A DNA stretch of 64,000 nucleotides from an uncultured Verrucomicrobiota bacterium. Its GTDB lineage: Bacteria; Verrucomicrobiota; Kiritimatiellia; CAIQIC01; Lenti-01. The DNA is taken from the NCBI GenBank assembly GCA_937860055.1, contig CALMBO010000027.1, forward strand, positions 248,001-312,000, in the 5' to 3' direction. The notes below the pieces were generated by a model, which was not told the DNA's origin, searched no databases, and saw nothing but the letters and a program-made list of their open reading frames with translations. Of the stretch, positions 49,763 to 58,088 are shown piece after piece (position 1 is the first letter of the stretch; the number at the start of each line of letters is the position of its first letter). Made by a program: the position numbers and the translations under genes.

Positions 49763-51502
49763 ATGAACTTCCGCCTCACCGGAATCCTCGCCCTGGTCGC
49801 CGCCCTCCTCGGGCTGGCCATCCTGTTCTGGGACAAGGATGACGATACGGCCCGCGCCCGGCTGGAGCGGGCCCGGCGCGCCTTCCGCTTCGATCCCGCC
49901 CGCGTGGACCGCCTGCTCATCGAGACCGGCGACCTCTCCCTCGAATGCCGCCGGGAGGGCGGCCAGTGGCATTTGGTCAAACCCATCGCCTCGCGCGCCG
50001 ACCCGGTCGCCATCGAGCGCCTGCTCGGCGCCCTGCAGGAACTGCCCCGCGGCGACATCCTCCTGCCGCCGCGCAAGGCGGCCGACGCCTACGCGCCCTA
50101 CGGGCTCGATGCCCCGCATGCCACGCTCTCCATCGTCGCGGGCGCGGCCACCAACCGCATCCTCATCGGCCGCCGCACCCCCCTGGGCGATGGCGTCTAT
50201 GTCCGCCAATCCAACCATGCCGGCCTCGCCCGCCTCGACACCTCCCTCCTCGACCTGCTGCCGGCCAGCGCCGATGCCTTGCGCGACCGGTCCCTCCTCT
50301 CCGGCGTCCCCGCCGCCATCGAACGCCTCGACATCCGCGGACCGGCCGGCTACCTCCAGCTGGCCCGCAACGGCGGCGGCGCCTGGCGCATGTACCAGCC
50401 GTTCACGGCGCGCGCCGATTCCTCCGTCCTCTCCGCCCTCGTCGAGAAGCTCCTCTCCTGCTCCGTCGTCCAGTTCGTCCAGGATGCCGCCAGCGACCTC
50501 TCCCCCTACGGCCTCGACAGCCAGAGCGCCGTCACCGCCGTTCTCAACACCGGTTCCGGCGACGGCTCGCAGTTGCTGTCCCTCGGCGATCCCCTCCCCA
50601 ACGATCCCGCCCTGGTCTATGCCCGCCTCCAGGGGGAAAACTCGATCTATGCCGTCCCGCTCGAGGTCCGGCAGGCGCTGCTCCTCCGCCCCGACGACCT
50701 CCGCGACCGCCGCATCCCCGGAATCGACCCCAATTCTATCCGCGGCATCCGCATCGAAGAAGGGGAAACCGTCCTCGAATTCGTCCAGAATGCCGACGAC
50801 TCCTGGCAGATCGTCTCGCCCTTCCGCGCAGCCGCCGATGGCGCCGCGGTCCGGAAGCTCCTTTGGTCCTGGACCGATGTGCGCCTCACCGCCTTCGATG
50901 CCCCGGCGGCGACCAACGAGCCCCCGCCCTCGGCCCGCCTCATCCAGATCACCGGCCGCGATCCCCATGCGCCGCCGGTTGTCCTGCGCCTCGGCCCCCG
51001 TCCGCAGGAAGCCGGAACGGCCCGCATCGCCATCGACGGCGATTCCGGCGGCGCCGTCGTCTCGCCTTCCCTCCTGCTGGATTTTCCGCTCGATCCCCTC
51101 CTCTACCGGTCGCGCGAAATCCTCTCCATCCCGGCCGGGGACATCGCCGGCCTCCGCATCGTCGTCGGCGGGCAGTCGGTGCAGGTCGATCGCGACCCCG
51201 CCTCCGGCCAATGGATTCCCGCCGCGCCCTGGATCGATGGCGTGCTCGCCGCCCTCTCCCCCCTGCGGGCCGAATACCTGCTGTCCATCGATGCCACCGC
51301 CGATGCCGGCTTCGCCGCCCCCTACCTCTCGCTCACCGTCGATCTGCGCGGCCAGAGCGGCCTGGCCACCACGCTGCTGGTCGGCGACGAGCTCTCGCCC
51401 GGCGGCCCCCGCCGGGCCGCCGTGCGCGGACGCGACCTCGTTTTCGCCCTCCCGCCCTGGACCGTCGAGGAGCTCCGGCCGCCGACCAAGGAACCGGAAT
51501 GA
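49763..51502 (+). CDS. DUF4340 domain protein
   Basis: A 579-residue protein with an N-terminal membrane anchor (LTGILALVAALLGLAILFW) and the rest outside. DUF4340 units are visible: VDRLLIETGDLSLECRREGG with WHLVKPIASRADPVAIERLL, then DAPHATLSIVAGAATNRILI; the pattern recurs several times. DUF4340 proteins regularly follow GldG-like genes, as here, and are thought to be part of the same exporter. Its stop overlaps the next ATG by four bases, tying the transporter to the downstream unknown gene. Confidence 0.85.
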   Translation: MNFRLTGILALVAALLGLAILFWDKDDDTARARLERARRAFRFDPARVDRLLIETGDLSLECRREGGQWHLVKPIASRADPVAIERLLGALQELPRGDILLPPRKAADAYAPYGLDAPHATLSIVAGAATNRILIGRRTPLGDGVYVRQSNHAGLARLDTSLLDLLPASADALRDRSLLSGVPAAIERLDIRGPAGYLQLARNGGGAWRMYQPFTARADSSVLSALVEKLLSCSVVQFVQDAASDLSPYGLDSQSAVTAVLNTGSGDGSQLLSLGDPLPNDPALVYARLQGENSIYAVPLEVRQALLLRPDDLRDRRIPGIDPNSIRGIRIEEGETVLEFVQNADDSWQIVSPFRAAADGAAVRKLLWSWTDVRLTAFDAPAATNEPPPSARLIQITGRDPHAPPVVLRLGPRPQEAGTARIAIDGDSGGAVVSPSLLLDFPLDPLLYRSREILSIPAGDIAGLRIVVGGQSVQVDRDPASGQWIPAAPWIDGVLAALSPLRAEYLLSIDATADAGFAAPYLSLTVDLRGQSGLATTLLVGDELSPGGPRRAAVRGRDLVFALPPWTVEELRPPTKEPE

Positions 51503-52302
51503 AATCCATCCGCATCCATCTCGACGCCCACGCGCACATCTACCCGTTCCACGATGTCCCGCGCCTCCTGCTCGCCGCGCTCGACCACATGCCCCGCGTC
51601 GCCCCGACTGACCTGCGCGTCCTGTGCCTCGCCGAACGGTCCGATTGCTCCTTTTTCCAGTCCCTCGCCCAGGATGAAATCCGGCTTCCCGGCGACCGCT
51701 GGCGCATCGCCGCCTGGGATCCCGCCGGCGGCGTCAAGGTCCGCCATCTCCCCGACCACCGCGATCTCTGGATCCTCGCCGGACGGCAGATCGTCTCCGC
51801 CGAACGCATCGAGGTCTGCTCCCTCTTCAGCGACGAACCCATCGACGACGGGAAACCGGCGCGCGACATCCTCCGCGCCATCCTGGCCAACGGCGGATTG
51901 CCCGCCCTCGATTGGGCGCCCGGCAAATGGCTCTTCGGACGCGGGAAACTGGTTCGCGCCCTCGTGCAGGAATTTTCCCCCGCGCAGCTCCTCCTCGTCG
52001 ACACCTCCCTGCGCCCCCTCGGCTGGCCCGCGCCAGGCCTGTACCGCGCCGCGCACCGGCAGGGCCGCGCCGTCCTCGCCGGCTCCGATCCCCTGCCTTT
52101 CGCGGACGAAGAAGACATCGCCGGATCCTACCACTGCACCTTTTCGATCCCTGCGCCGGACGATCCCGCCCGCCTCGTCGAACCCCTCAAGGCCGCGCTC
52201 GCGTCGGGCCGCCCCTCCATCCAGTTCGGCGGACATCGCGGCGGCCCCCTGCCGGTTTTCCGCCGCCTCCGCCGCAACGCGCAGGAGAAGCAGAAGCCAT
52301 GA
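51499..52302 (+). CDS. Conserved hypothetical protein, PHP-like start
   Basis: A 267-residue soluble protein that I cannot assign. It begins IRIHLDAHAHIYPFHDVPRL, which looks like a metal-binding HxH strand of amidohydrolase or PHP folds. VLCLAERSDCSFFQSLAQ, a LWILAGRQIVSAERIEV strand and LDWAPGKWLFGRGKLV follow. No complete catalytic set of later histidines is clear. Four-base overlaps on both sides (with DUF4340 and with the glycosyltransferase) show it belongs to one translational unit, so a role in making or exporting a surface glycan is likely but unproven. Confidence 0.65.
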   Translation: MKSIRIHLDAHAHIYPFHDVPRLLLAALDHMPRVAPTDLRVLCLAERSDCSFFQSLAQDEIRLPGDRWRIAAWDPAGGVKVRHLPDHRDLWILAGRQIVSAERIEVCSLFSDEPIDDGKPARDILRAILANGGLPALDWAPGKWLFGRGKLVRALVQEFSPAQLLLVDTSLRPLGWPAPGLYRAAHRQGRAVLAGSDPLPFADEEDIAGSYHCTFSIPAPDDPARLVEPLKAALASGRPSIQFGGHRGGPLPVFRRLRRNAQEKQKP

Positions 52303-53477
52303 CCTCCGAAAAGCCGCGGGTCCTGCTCATCTCCCCCCAGCCCTACTTCCAGTGGCGCGGTTCGCCCCTGCGCGTCAGCTTCAACGCCCGCGCCCTCGCC
52401 GAACTCGGCTACGACGTCGATCTGCTGGCCATGCCCGTCGGCGAAGACAAGCAGATCCCCGGCGTCGCCCTGCACCGCGCGCCGAACATCATCCGCGCGA
52501 AGGATCTCCCCATCGGCCCCTCCGCCGCCAAGGCCATCCTCGACATCGCCCTCTTCTTCAAGGCCGCCGCCCTCGCCCGCCGCCGCCCGTACCAGGTCAT
52601 CCACGGCATCGAGGATGCCGGCCCCATCGCCGCCGTCCTCGCCCGCCGCCACGGCGCCAAAATGATCTTCGAGAAGCACTCCGACCCCGCCTCCTACAAG
52701 AAGGGCTTTTTCCGCAACCTCGTCATGGCGGCCTACCGCCGCGTCGAGCGCTTCTCGATCCTGCGCGCCGATGCCGTCATCGGCACCGGCCCCGCCCTCG
52801 TCGAGCAGGCCAGGGCCGTCGCCCCCGGCAGGCCCGTCCACCACATCTTCGACATCCCCTCCTCGCTCGTCGAACCCGATCCGGCGCGGGCCGCCGAAGT
52901 CCGCGCGCGCCTCGGCCTCCCGCCCGGCGCCGTCCTCGCCCTTTACGTCGGCTCCTTCGCCGTCTACCAGGGCATCGACCTCCTCTTCCAATCCATCCCG
53001 CCCGCGCTGAAGCAGGCTCCGGATCTCCGCTTCGCCATCATCGGCGGAAGCCCCGCCCAAGTCGCCGCGCGCAAGGCTGAATTGGCCGCCGCCGGATGCG
53101 CCGACCGCGTGCTCTTCCTCGGCCACATCGACCCCGACGAACTCCCCCACACCCTCGCCGCCGCCGACATCCTCCTCTCCCCGCGCATCGCCGGCGGCAA
53201 CACCCCCCTCAAGCTCCTCGACTATCTCAAGGCCGCCCGCGCCATCGTCGCCTGCGACAATCCCGCGAACCGCCTTATCCTCGACGAAACCCGCGCGCGC
53301 CTCGTCGCGCCCGATCCCTCCGCCTTCGCCGACGGCATCGCCGTGCTCGCCGCCGACGCCCCCCTCCGCCAGCGCCTCGGCGCCGCCGGCCACCAGCTCT
53401 ATCTCTCCACCTACAACTACGCCCAATACAAGCAGCGCCTCGCCGGCGCCTACCGCCAACTGCTGGGAACTCCGTGA
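52299..53477 (+). CDS. Glycosyltransferase family 4 protein
   Basis: A 392-residue GT-B glycosyltransferase. The N-terminal domain starts RVLLISPQPYFQWRGSPLRV; the C-terminal domain has LYVGSFAVYQGIDLLFQSIP, the VLFLGHIDPDELPHTLAAAD stretch and LSPRIAGGNTPLKLLDYL, which holds the usual nucleotide-sugar binding Glu/Thr/Lys region. It transfers a sugar from an activated donor; acceptor unknown. It overlaps the previous gene by four bases and may build the glycan handled by the Gld-like ABC system; this is inference. Confidence 0.88.
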   Translation: MTSEKPRVLLISPQPYFQWRGSPLRVSFNARALAELGYDVDLLAMPVGEDKQIPGVALHRAPNIIRAKDLPIGPSAAKAILDIALFFKAAALARRRPYQVIHGIEDAGPIAAVLARRHGAKMIFEKHSDPASYKKGFFRNLVMAAYRRVERFSILRADAVIGTGPALVEQARAVAPGRPVHHIFDIPSSLVEPDPARAAEVRARLGLPPGAVLALYVGSFAVYQGIDLLFQSIPPALKQAPDLRFAIIGGSPAQVAARKAELAAAGCADRVLFLGHIDPDELPHTLAAADILLSPRIAGGNTPLKLLDYLKAARAIVACDNPANRLILDETRARLVAPDPSAFADGIAVLAADAPLRQRLGAAGHQLYLSTYNYAQYKQRLAGAYRQLLGTP

Positions 53478-53491
53478 AAGGGAACGTCCCC

Positions 53492-53923
53492 ATGAACATG
53501 CCCGCCTGGTTTTTCTGGGCCCTGCTCTCCGCCCTTTTCGCCGCCGGCACGGCCATCTTCGCCAAGATCGGCATCCGCGGCGTGGACTCGGATCTCGCCA
53601 CGCTCGTGCGCACGTTCATCATCTTCTTCGTGCTCGCGGCCTACATCGCCGCGATGGGCAAATGGAGCAACCCCCTCCACCTCCCCGGGAAGACCTGGGC
53701 CTTCCTCGGCCTCTCCGCGCTCGCCACCGGCGCCTCGTGGGTCTGCTATTTCCGCGCCCTCCAGATCGGCGAAGCCTCCAAGGTCGCCCCCGTGGACAAG
53801 CTCAGCGTCGTCCTCGTCGCCCTCTTCGCCTTCGCCTTCCTCGGCGAGCGCCCCAGCCTGCGCGAATGGTCCGGCATCGCCTGCGTCGCCCTCGGCGTCG
53901 TCATCCTCGCCCTGAAGAAGTAG
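53492..53923 (+). CDS. EamA family membrane transporter (single repeat)
   Basis: A 143-residue protein with four helices, half of a normal EamA/DMT transporter, so it would work as a dimer. WFFWALLSALFAAGTAIFAK and SKVAPVDKLSVVLVALFAFA with FLGERPSLREW are family hallmarks. The ATG at 53492 follows AGGGA; a GTG at 53474 overlapping the glycosyltransferase stop (GTGA) would add six residues. Its last 23 bases overlap the end of the convergent Mpv17-like gene. The substrate is unknown. Confidence 0.88.
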   Translation: MNMPAWFFWALLSALFAAGTAIFAKIGIRGVDSDLATLVRTFIIFFVLAAYIAAMGKWSNPLHLPGKTWAFLGLSALATGASWVCYFRALQIGEASKVAPVDKLSVVLVALFAFAFLGERPSLREWSGIACVALGVVILALKK

Positions 53924-54632
53924 GCTCCGGAGAGGCGGCCCCGGCGATGCCTCCGCTCGCGGGGGTGCGCAGGGCGATCTGCAGGCACATCAGGGCCCAG
54001 AAGCATCCCAGCAGCGCCGACATCGGCATCTGCAGCGCCGTGGGCAGCGCGTAGAGAACCAGCAGGCACGGCGCCCAGAACGTCCAGCCGGGCACCTGGT
54101 TCGGCAGCACGATGCGCCGGTACCAGCCCGGACCCAGCTGGAGCCTCGTGGCGCGGAACGAGTAGTTCTGGTCCTGCCACAGATGCGCCACCGCCACGAT
54201 CGGCGAGGCGTAGAAGGGGGAATAGACCAGCATGTCCGTCGCCGTCTTCAGCAGCACGGTGGCGAAATCCGCCTCCGCGCCCCACCACCACGCCTGGAGG
54301 GCGTAGAACAGGTGCGTGTTGGCGCCCATGAACCCCCACCAGGCCATGCCGAACAGCAGGGCCGCCACCGGCCGCCGGACGTGCAGGCCGGGCACCAGCG
54401 CGCAGAACAGCGCCGGAACGATGCCGTTGAACACCACCCGCGTGAGGATCGTGAAGACGATGCCGTAGCGGTTTTGCCAATCGACCAGGTGCTGCAGCAG
54501 CGCGTGGAAGGACGGCGAGAAATAGTAGGCCCCGGCGAACAGCACCGCCGCCGCCTGCAGCACCAGCCCCGGCACGAGATTGGCGCGGGCGGCGCGCACG
54601 CCGATCTGCCACGGCGCCGCCCCGGCGGACAT
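53901..54632 (-). CDS. Integral membrane protein, Mpv17/PMP22-like
   Basis: About 243 residues with four or more helices. Segments LLFGMAWWGFMGANTHLFYA, LLKTATDMLVYSPF and LPNQVPGWTFWAPCLLVLYA follow, in order, the conserved blocks of the eukaryotic Mpv17/PMP22 family (G..H.WY, K...DQ...P, P.WQ.WNF..VP). That family makes channels of mitochondria and peroxisomes; a few bacterial relatives exist. The call is inference by pattern. Start: the ATG at 54632 lies directly after a dyad; an ATG at 54662 would place both dyads in the coding region. Confidence 0.55.
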   Translation of the reverse strand: MSAGAAPWQIGVRAARANLVPGLVLQAAAVLFAGAYYFSPSFHALLQHLVDWQNRYGIVFTILTRVVFNGIVPALFCALVPGLHVRRPVAALLFGMAWWGFMGANTHLFYALQAWWWGAEADFATVLLKTATDMLVYSPFYASPIVAVAHLWQDQNYSFRATRLQLGPGWYRRIVLPNQVPGWTFWAPCLLVLYALPTALQMPMSALLGCFWALMCLQIALRTPASGGIAGAASPEPTSSGRG

Positions 54633-54650
54633 TTTTCCATGCGGTGGAAG
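54632..54650. promoter_or_regulatory. Dyad 3: TTTTCCA-N5-TGGAAG
   Basis: TTTTTCCA, centre TGCGG, TGGAAG. It abuts the chosen start codon of the Mpv17-like gene, where a bound protein could block translation or transcription start. Confidence 0.5.
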
Positions 54651-54654
54651 GGTG

Positions 54655-54673
54655 TTTTCCATGGCGTGAAAAA
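54655..54673. promoter_or_regulatory. Dyad 4: TTTTCCA-N5-TGAAAAA
   Basis: One arm mismatch (TGAAAAA), centre TGGCG. It is 22 bases (about two helical turns) from dyad 3 and ends three bases before the methyltransferase stop. Confidence 0.5.
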
Positions 54674-54675
54674 TC

Positions 54676-55272
54676 CTAGGCCCGGCGCGCGCGGAGGAAG
54701 AACTCCTCCGGTTCGTCGAGGACCTCGGCCACCTGCCAGCCCCGGTCTTGCAGCTGCCGCCGCAGCTCGTCCCCCGAAGGCATCCGGTCGTGGCGCACTC
54801 CCGCGCGGCGCGCATGGATCGCGTTGAGCTCCCGGCTGCCTTCCAGGTTGGCAATGACCAGTTCCCCGCCCGGCGCAAGCCACTCCCCGCAGCGGCGCAG
54901 GAATCCGGCGGCGTCCTCCAGGTGGGGATAGAACCGGAAGCACAGGATCAGATCCCATGCGCCGGCTTCGAGGTCGGCCTCCTCGGCCTTCCCTCGCATC
55001 GCACGGACATGGCCATGGCTGGCCACCGCCTCCCCGCATCGCTTCACCATCCCCGGACAGGCATCGAGAGCCAGGACATGGCCGGCGGGCCCCACCCATT
55101 CGGCCAGCCGTTCCGTCAGGGGGCCGGCGCCGCATCCCGGCTCGAACACCCGCTTGCCGCGCAGATCGCCCAGGCGGAGACGCAGCCTCTCCATGCGGGG
55201 CTCGTGCTCCGGCTGGAAGGCCAGCGGGTTTTTTCTTCCCGCCAGTTGCTCGAAAAACGCTTGTCGGTCCAT
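54676..55272 (-). CDS. Class I SAM-dependent methyltransferase
   Basis: A 198-residue Rossmann methyltransferase. Motif I is VFEPGCGAGPLTERL; the acidic end of strand 2 is LALDACPGM; motif IV is WDLILCFRFYPHLED; WLAPGGELVIANLEGS is the later strand. The type resembles UbiE/Coq-like small-molecule methyltransferases, but the substrate cannot be told. It lies upstream of the Mpv17-like gene on the same strand and is divergent from the YfcE gene. Confidence 0.86.
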   Translation of the reverse strand: MDRQAFFEQLAGRKNPLAFQPEHEPRMERLRLRLGDLRGKRVFEPGCGAGPLTERLAEWVGPAGHVLALDACPGMVKRCGEAVASHGHVRAMRGKAEEADLEAGAWDLILCFRFYPHLEDAAGFLRRCGEWLAPGGELVIANLEGSRELNAIHARRAGVRHDRMPSGDELRRQLQDRGWQVAEVLDEPEEFFLRARRA

Positions 55273-55283
55273 TTCGGGCGGGG

Positions 55284-55312
55284 ACTATGGCGCGCCGGAA
55301 ACCGGGGAACAA
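55284..55312 (-). promoter_or_regulatory. Promoter candidate for the methyltransferase
   Basis: On the minus strand TTGTTC (55307-55312), 17 bases, CATAGT (55284-55289), 11 bases before the ATG. No Shine-Dalgarno sequence is seen. Confidence 0.4.
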
Positions 55313-55329
55313 GCCAAAAGCTTTTTGGA

Positions 55330-55358
55330 TTGCGTCCCGCGGCCCGCCGGACAAGACT
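55330..55358 (+). promoter_or_regulatory. Promoter candidate for the YfcE gene, leaderless layout
   Basis: TTGCGT (55330-55335), 17 bases, AAGACT (55353-55358), eight bases before the ATG at 55367; no Shine-Dalgarno sequence. Confidence 0.4.
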
Positions 55359-55366
55359 GTTCCCCC

Positions 55367-55876
55367 ATGAAGATTGGGCTGCTTTCCGACACCCATAACC
55401 ACCTGCCCGAAACCCGGCGCGCGCTGGACCTGCTCCTGGAGCGCGGCGCGCAGCATCTCGTCCATTGCGGCGATGCCGGCGAGGAGGTCGTGGACCTGAT
55501 TTCGGCCACCTGCCTCCAGCATGGCATCCAGGCCCATATCGCCATCGGCAACTGCGACCGCCTCCAGCCGGAGGATCTCCCCTTCCTTCCCCGGCCCGCC
55601 GGCGTCGAGCGCGCGGAATCGCCGGAATTCGTCCTCGGCGGCAAACGATGCATCGCCCTGCACGGCGACAATGCGGAACGGCTGGGGCAGGCGCTGGGTT
55701 CGGACCGCTTCGACTACGTGTTCACCGGCCATACCCACGCCCCCGCCGACCTGAAAAACGGCCGGACCCGCCTCCTGAATCCCGGTTCGCCCGTGCGCCC
55801 GCGCGGCGGCCCCCCCACCGCCGCCCTGCTCGATCTCGACACGGACCACGTCGATTGGATCCCCTTCCCGCCATGA
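55367..55876 (+). CDS. YfcE/MJ0936-type metallophosphoesterase
   Basis: A 169-residue phosphodiesterase of the calcineurin-like fold. The metal motifs are MKIGLLSDTHNH, VHCGDAG, IGNCD (the usual GNxD with Cys), CIALHGD and FTGHTHAP, followed by LLNPGSPVRPRGG. The enzyme uses two metal ions to hydrolyse phosphodiesters; the natural substrate is unknown. The start at the M of KIGLLSD matches the family. Its stop overlaps the histidine kinase ATG by four bases. Confidence 0.92.
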   Translation: MKIGLLSDTHNHLPETRRALDLLLERGAQHLVHCGDAGEEVVDLISATCLQHGIQAHIAIGNCDRLQPEDLPFLPRPAGVERAESPEFVLGGKRCIALHGDNAERLGQALGSDRFDYVFTGHTHAPADLKNGRTRLLNPGSPVRPRGGPPTAALLDLDTDHVDWIPFPP

Positions 55877-58032
55877 AACCGACGAACCGGAAATCCGAGG
55901 AGCGCCTCCGCGCACCGGAAAGCGGATGGTGGGCGGCCGCCCTGTTCTGGCTGGTCCTGGTGGCCGCCTCCCTGCTTTGGAACGGATTCCAGACGGGCGG
56001 AGGTTCCCCGGCCGGCCTCTCTGTCCGCCGGTGGCCGGATTCGATGGTCCTGGCGCACCTGCTGTTCGGAACGCTGGGACTGGCCGCCATTGGCATGGGG
56101 CACCGCCATCTCCGGCGCTCCCGCGAGGCCTTGATGGCCAGCGAGGAGCGCTACCGCCTGATCTCCGCCGCCGCGACGGACTACGTCTTCTCGTCGGCCG
56201 TGACACCGGACGGGCGGCTGGAACTGCAATGGGTGGCCGGCGCCTTTGAAAAGATCACGGGGTTTTCCTTCGAGGAATATGTCGCGCGCGGCGGGTGGCG
56301 GGCCATGGTGCATCCCGACGACCGCGCCCGGGATGGCCGCGACATGGAGGAACTCCGCGCCAACCGGCCGCAGAGAAGCGAGCTCCGGACGATCGCCAGG
56401 GACGGCACCGTCGTCTGGGTCGAGATCGTCGCCCATCCCGTCTGGGACGGGAAGGAAAACCGCCTCGCCGGCATCTACGGCGCCGTGCGGGACATCAGCC
56501 GGCGCAAGCAGGCCGAGGCCGAAACCAAGGCCACTTTCGAAACCCTGAACCAGTTCATCGATTCCGTCCCCGCCTTCGGTTCGTTCGTGGACAACGAGGA
56601 GCGCTATCAGTTCGTCAACCGATACTACGAGGACTGGTTCCACCGGCCCCGCGACCACTTCGTCGGACGGAAGCTGGCGGAGGTCCATCGCCCGGACACC
56701 TATGCGACCATGCGGCCGCACAGCCGGCGGGCCCTGGATGGCCAGTATGTCCGCTACGAGCACGAAATGACCGGACGCGACGGGAAATACTACTGTTTCG
56801 ACGTCCAGTATATCCCGCGACACGCCAGCGATGGCGCCGTCCTGGGATACTTCACGCTGGTGTTCGACGTCACCGAGCGCGTCCTGAGGGACCGCCAGGT
56901 GCTGCGCACGCAGCGCCTGGAGAGCGTGGGGCGGCTGGCCAGCGGCATCGCGCACGACCTGAACAACATCCTTTCGCCCGTCCTGATGGGGTCCGACCTG
57001 CTCCTGGAAACCATCCGGAATCCCGAGGAAAGAAAGCTGCTGGACCTGATCAAGGCCAGCACCTTGCGGGGCGCCGCCATCCTCCGGCAGCTGCTGATGT
57101 TCGGCCGCGGCGAGCCGGAAGTGCGCGTGCCCCTGCATCCGGAACCGCTCGTCCGGGACATGCTCAAAATCATCGAGGAGACCTTCCCCAAGAGCATCTC
57201 CGTCCGCCGCCTCATCGCCCCGGATCTCCCGGCCATCCAAGGCAATCTCACCCACCTGCACCAGATTCTCCTGAATCTCTGCCTCAACGCCCGGGATGCC
57301 ATGCCCGACGGCGGCAGCCTGACGCTGTCCGCCCGGATCGAAAACGTGGACGATGCCCTGGCGAAAAGCCATGGCGCCGAGGCGACCGGCCCGCACGTCG
57401 TCTTCGGCGTGGAAGACACCGGCGCCGGCATCCCCCGCGGAGTCCTGGACAAGATCTTCGATCCGTTCTTCACGACCAAGCCCCAGGGCAAGGGAACCGG
57501 CCTCGGCCTCTCGACGGTGATGGGCATCGTCCGCAACCACCGGGGATTCATCCGCGTGGACAGCCAGCCGGGCCGCGGAACCCTGTTCCGGGTCTACCTC
57601 CCCGTCTACACCAAAGGGAAGGCGCCGGAAACCGGTCCCGCGGCCGCCGCCCCGCCCAAGGGCCGCGGCGAATGGATCCTGCTGGTGGACGACGAAGAGG
57701 CCGCCCGCCAGGTCGCCCGGCAAACGCTGGAACAGAATGGCTACCACGTCCTCGAAGCCCGGAACGGCCAGGAAGCCCTTTCGATCTATGAACAGGATCC
57801 GGCCCGGATCCACCTGCTTCTCACGGACATCATGATGCCGGGCATGGACGGCCCCGCCCTCCTCCACCGCCTCCGCCAAACCACCCCGGGGATCAAATCC
57901 ATCGCCATGACCGGCGGCCTGTCCCAGCCGGAAGCGGTGCAGGCGCTGGAGGCGGAAACCGCCCGGCTCATCCTGAAACCGCTCGACGCCGGCACGCTGC
58001 TGTCCACCGTCCGGCACGCGCTGGATTCCTGA
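55873..58032 (+). CDS. Hybrid sensor histidine kinase with two PAS domains and receiver
   Basis: A 719-residue membrane protein. Two helices (WWAAALFWLVLVAASLLW, 19-36, and MVLAHLLFGTLGLAAIGMG) enclose a short loop. Two PAS domains follow (about 90-210 and 220-335), then the HisKA with His361 in RLASGIAHDLNNILSP, an ATPase domain (LLNLCLNARDAMPDGG, VEDTGAGIP, FTTKPQGKGTGLGLS) and a C-terminal receiver with LVDDEE and Asp652 in LLLTDIMMPGMDG. The PAS domains suggest it senses small molecules or redox. No response regulator with an output domain is adjacent, so the phosphate may pass on elsewhere. It starts inside the YfcE stop (ATGA). Confidence 0.92.
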   Translation: MKPTNRKSEERLRAPESGWWAAALFWLVLVAASLLWNGFQTGGGSPAGLSVRRWPDSMVLAHLLFGTLGLAAIGMGHRHLRRSREALMASEERYRLISAAATDYVFSSAVTPDGRLELQWVAGAFEKITGFSFEEYVARGGWRAMVHPDDRARDGRDMEELRANRPQRSELRTIARDGTVVWVEIVAHPVWDGKENRLAGIYGAVRDISRRKQAEAETKATFETLNQFIDSVPAFGSFVDNEERYQFVNRYYEDWFHRPRDHFVGRKLAEVHRPDTYATMRPHSRRALDGQYVRYEHEMTGRDGKYYCFDVQYIPRHASDGAVLGYFTLVFDVTERVLRDRQVLRTQRLESVGRLASGIAHDLNNILSPVLMGSDLLLETIRNPEERKLLDLIKASTLRGAAILRQLLMFGRGEPEVRVPLHPEPLVRDMLKIIEETFPKSISVRRLIAPDLPAIQGNLTHLHQILLNLCLNARDAMPDGGSLTLSARIENVDDALAKSHGAEATGPHVVFGVEDTGAGIPRGVLDKIFDPFFTTKPQGKGTGLGLSTVMGIVRNHRGFIRVDSQPGRGTLFRVYLPVYTKGKAPETGPAAAAPPKGRGEWILLVDDEEAARQVARQTLEQNGYHVLEARNGQEALSIYEQDPARIHLLLTDIMMPGMDGPALLHRLRQTTPGIKSIAMTGGLSQPEAVQALEAETARLILKPLDAGTLLSTVRHALDS

Positions 58033-58088
58033 CGCCGGACCGGTGCGCCGCAGCAAAAAAGTCTCGCCAGCCCGGGGGATCTTCGCGC

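Noticed and set aside
47057-51211. A 1384-codon open frame on the minus strand under the Gld-like operon
   Set aside because: It is antisense to four genes with clear domains, has low-complexity composition and no ribosome binding site.
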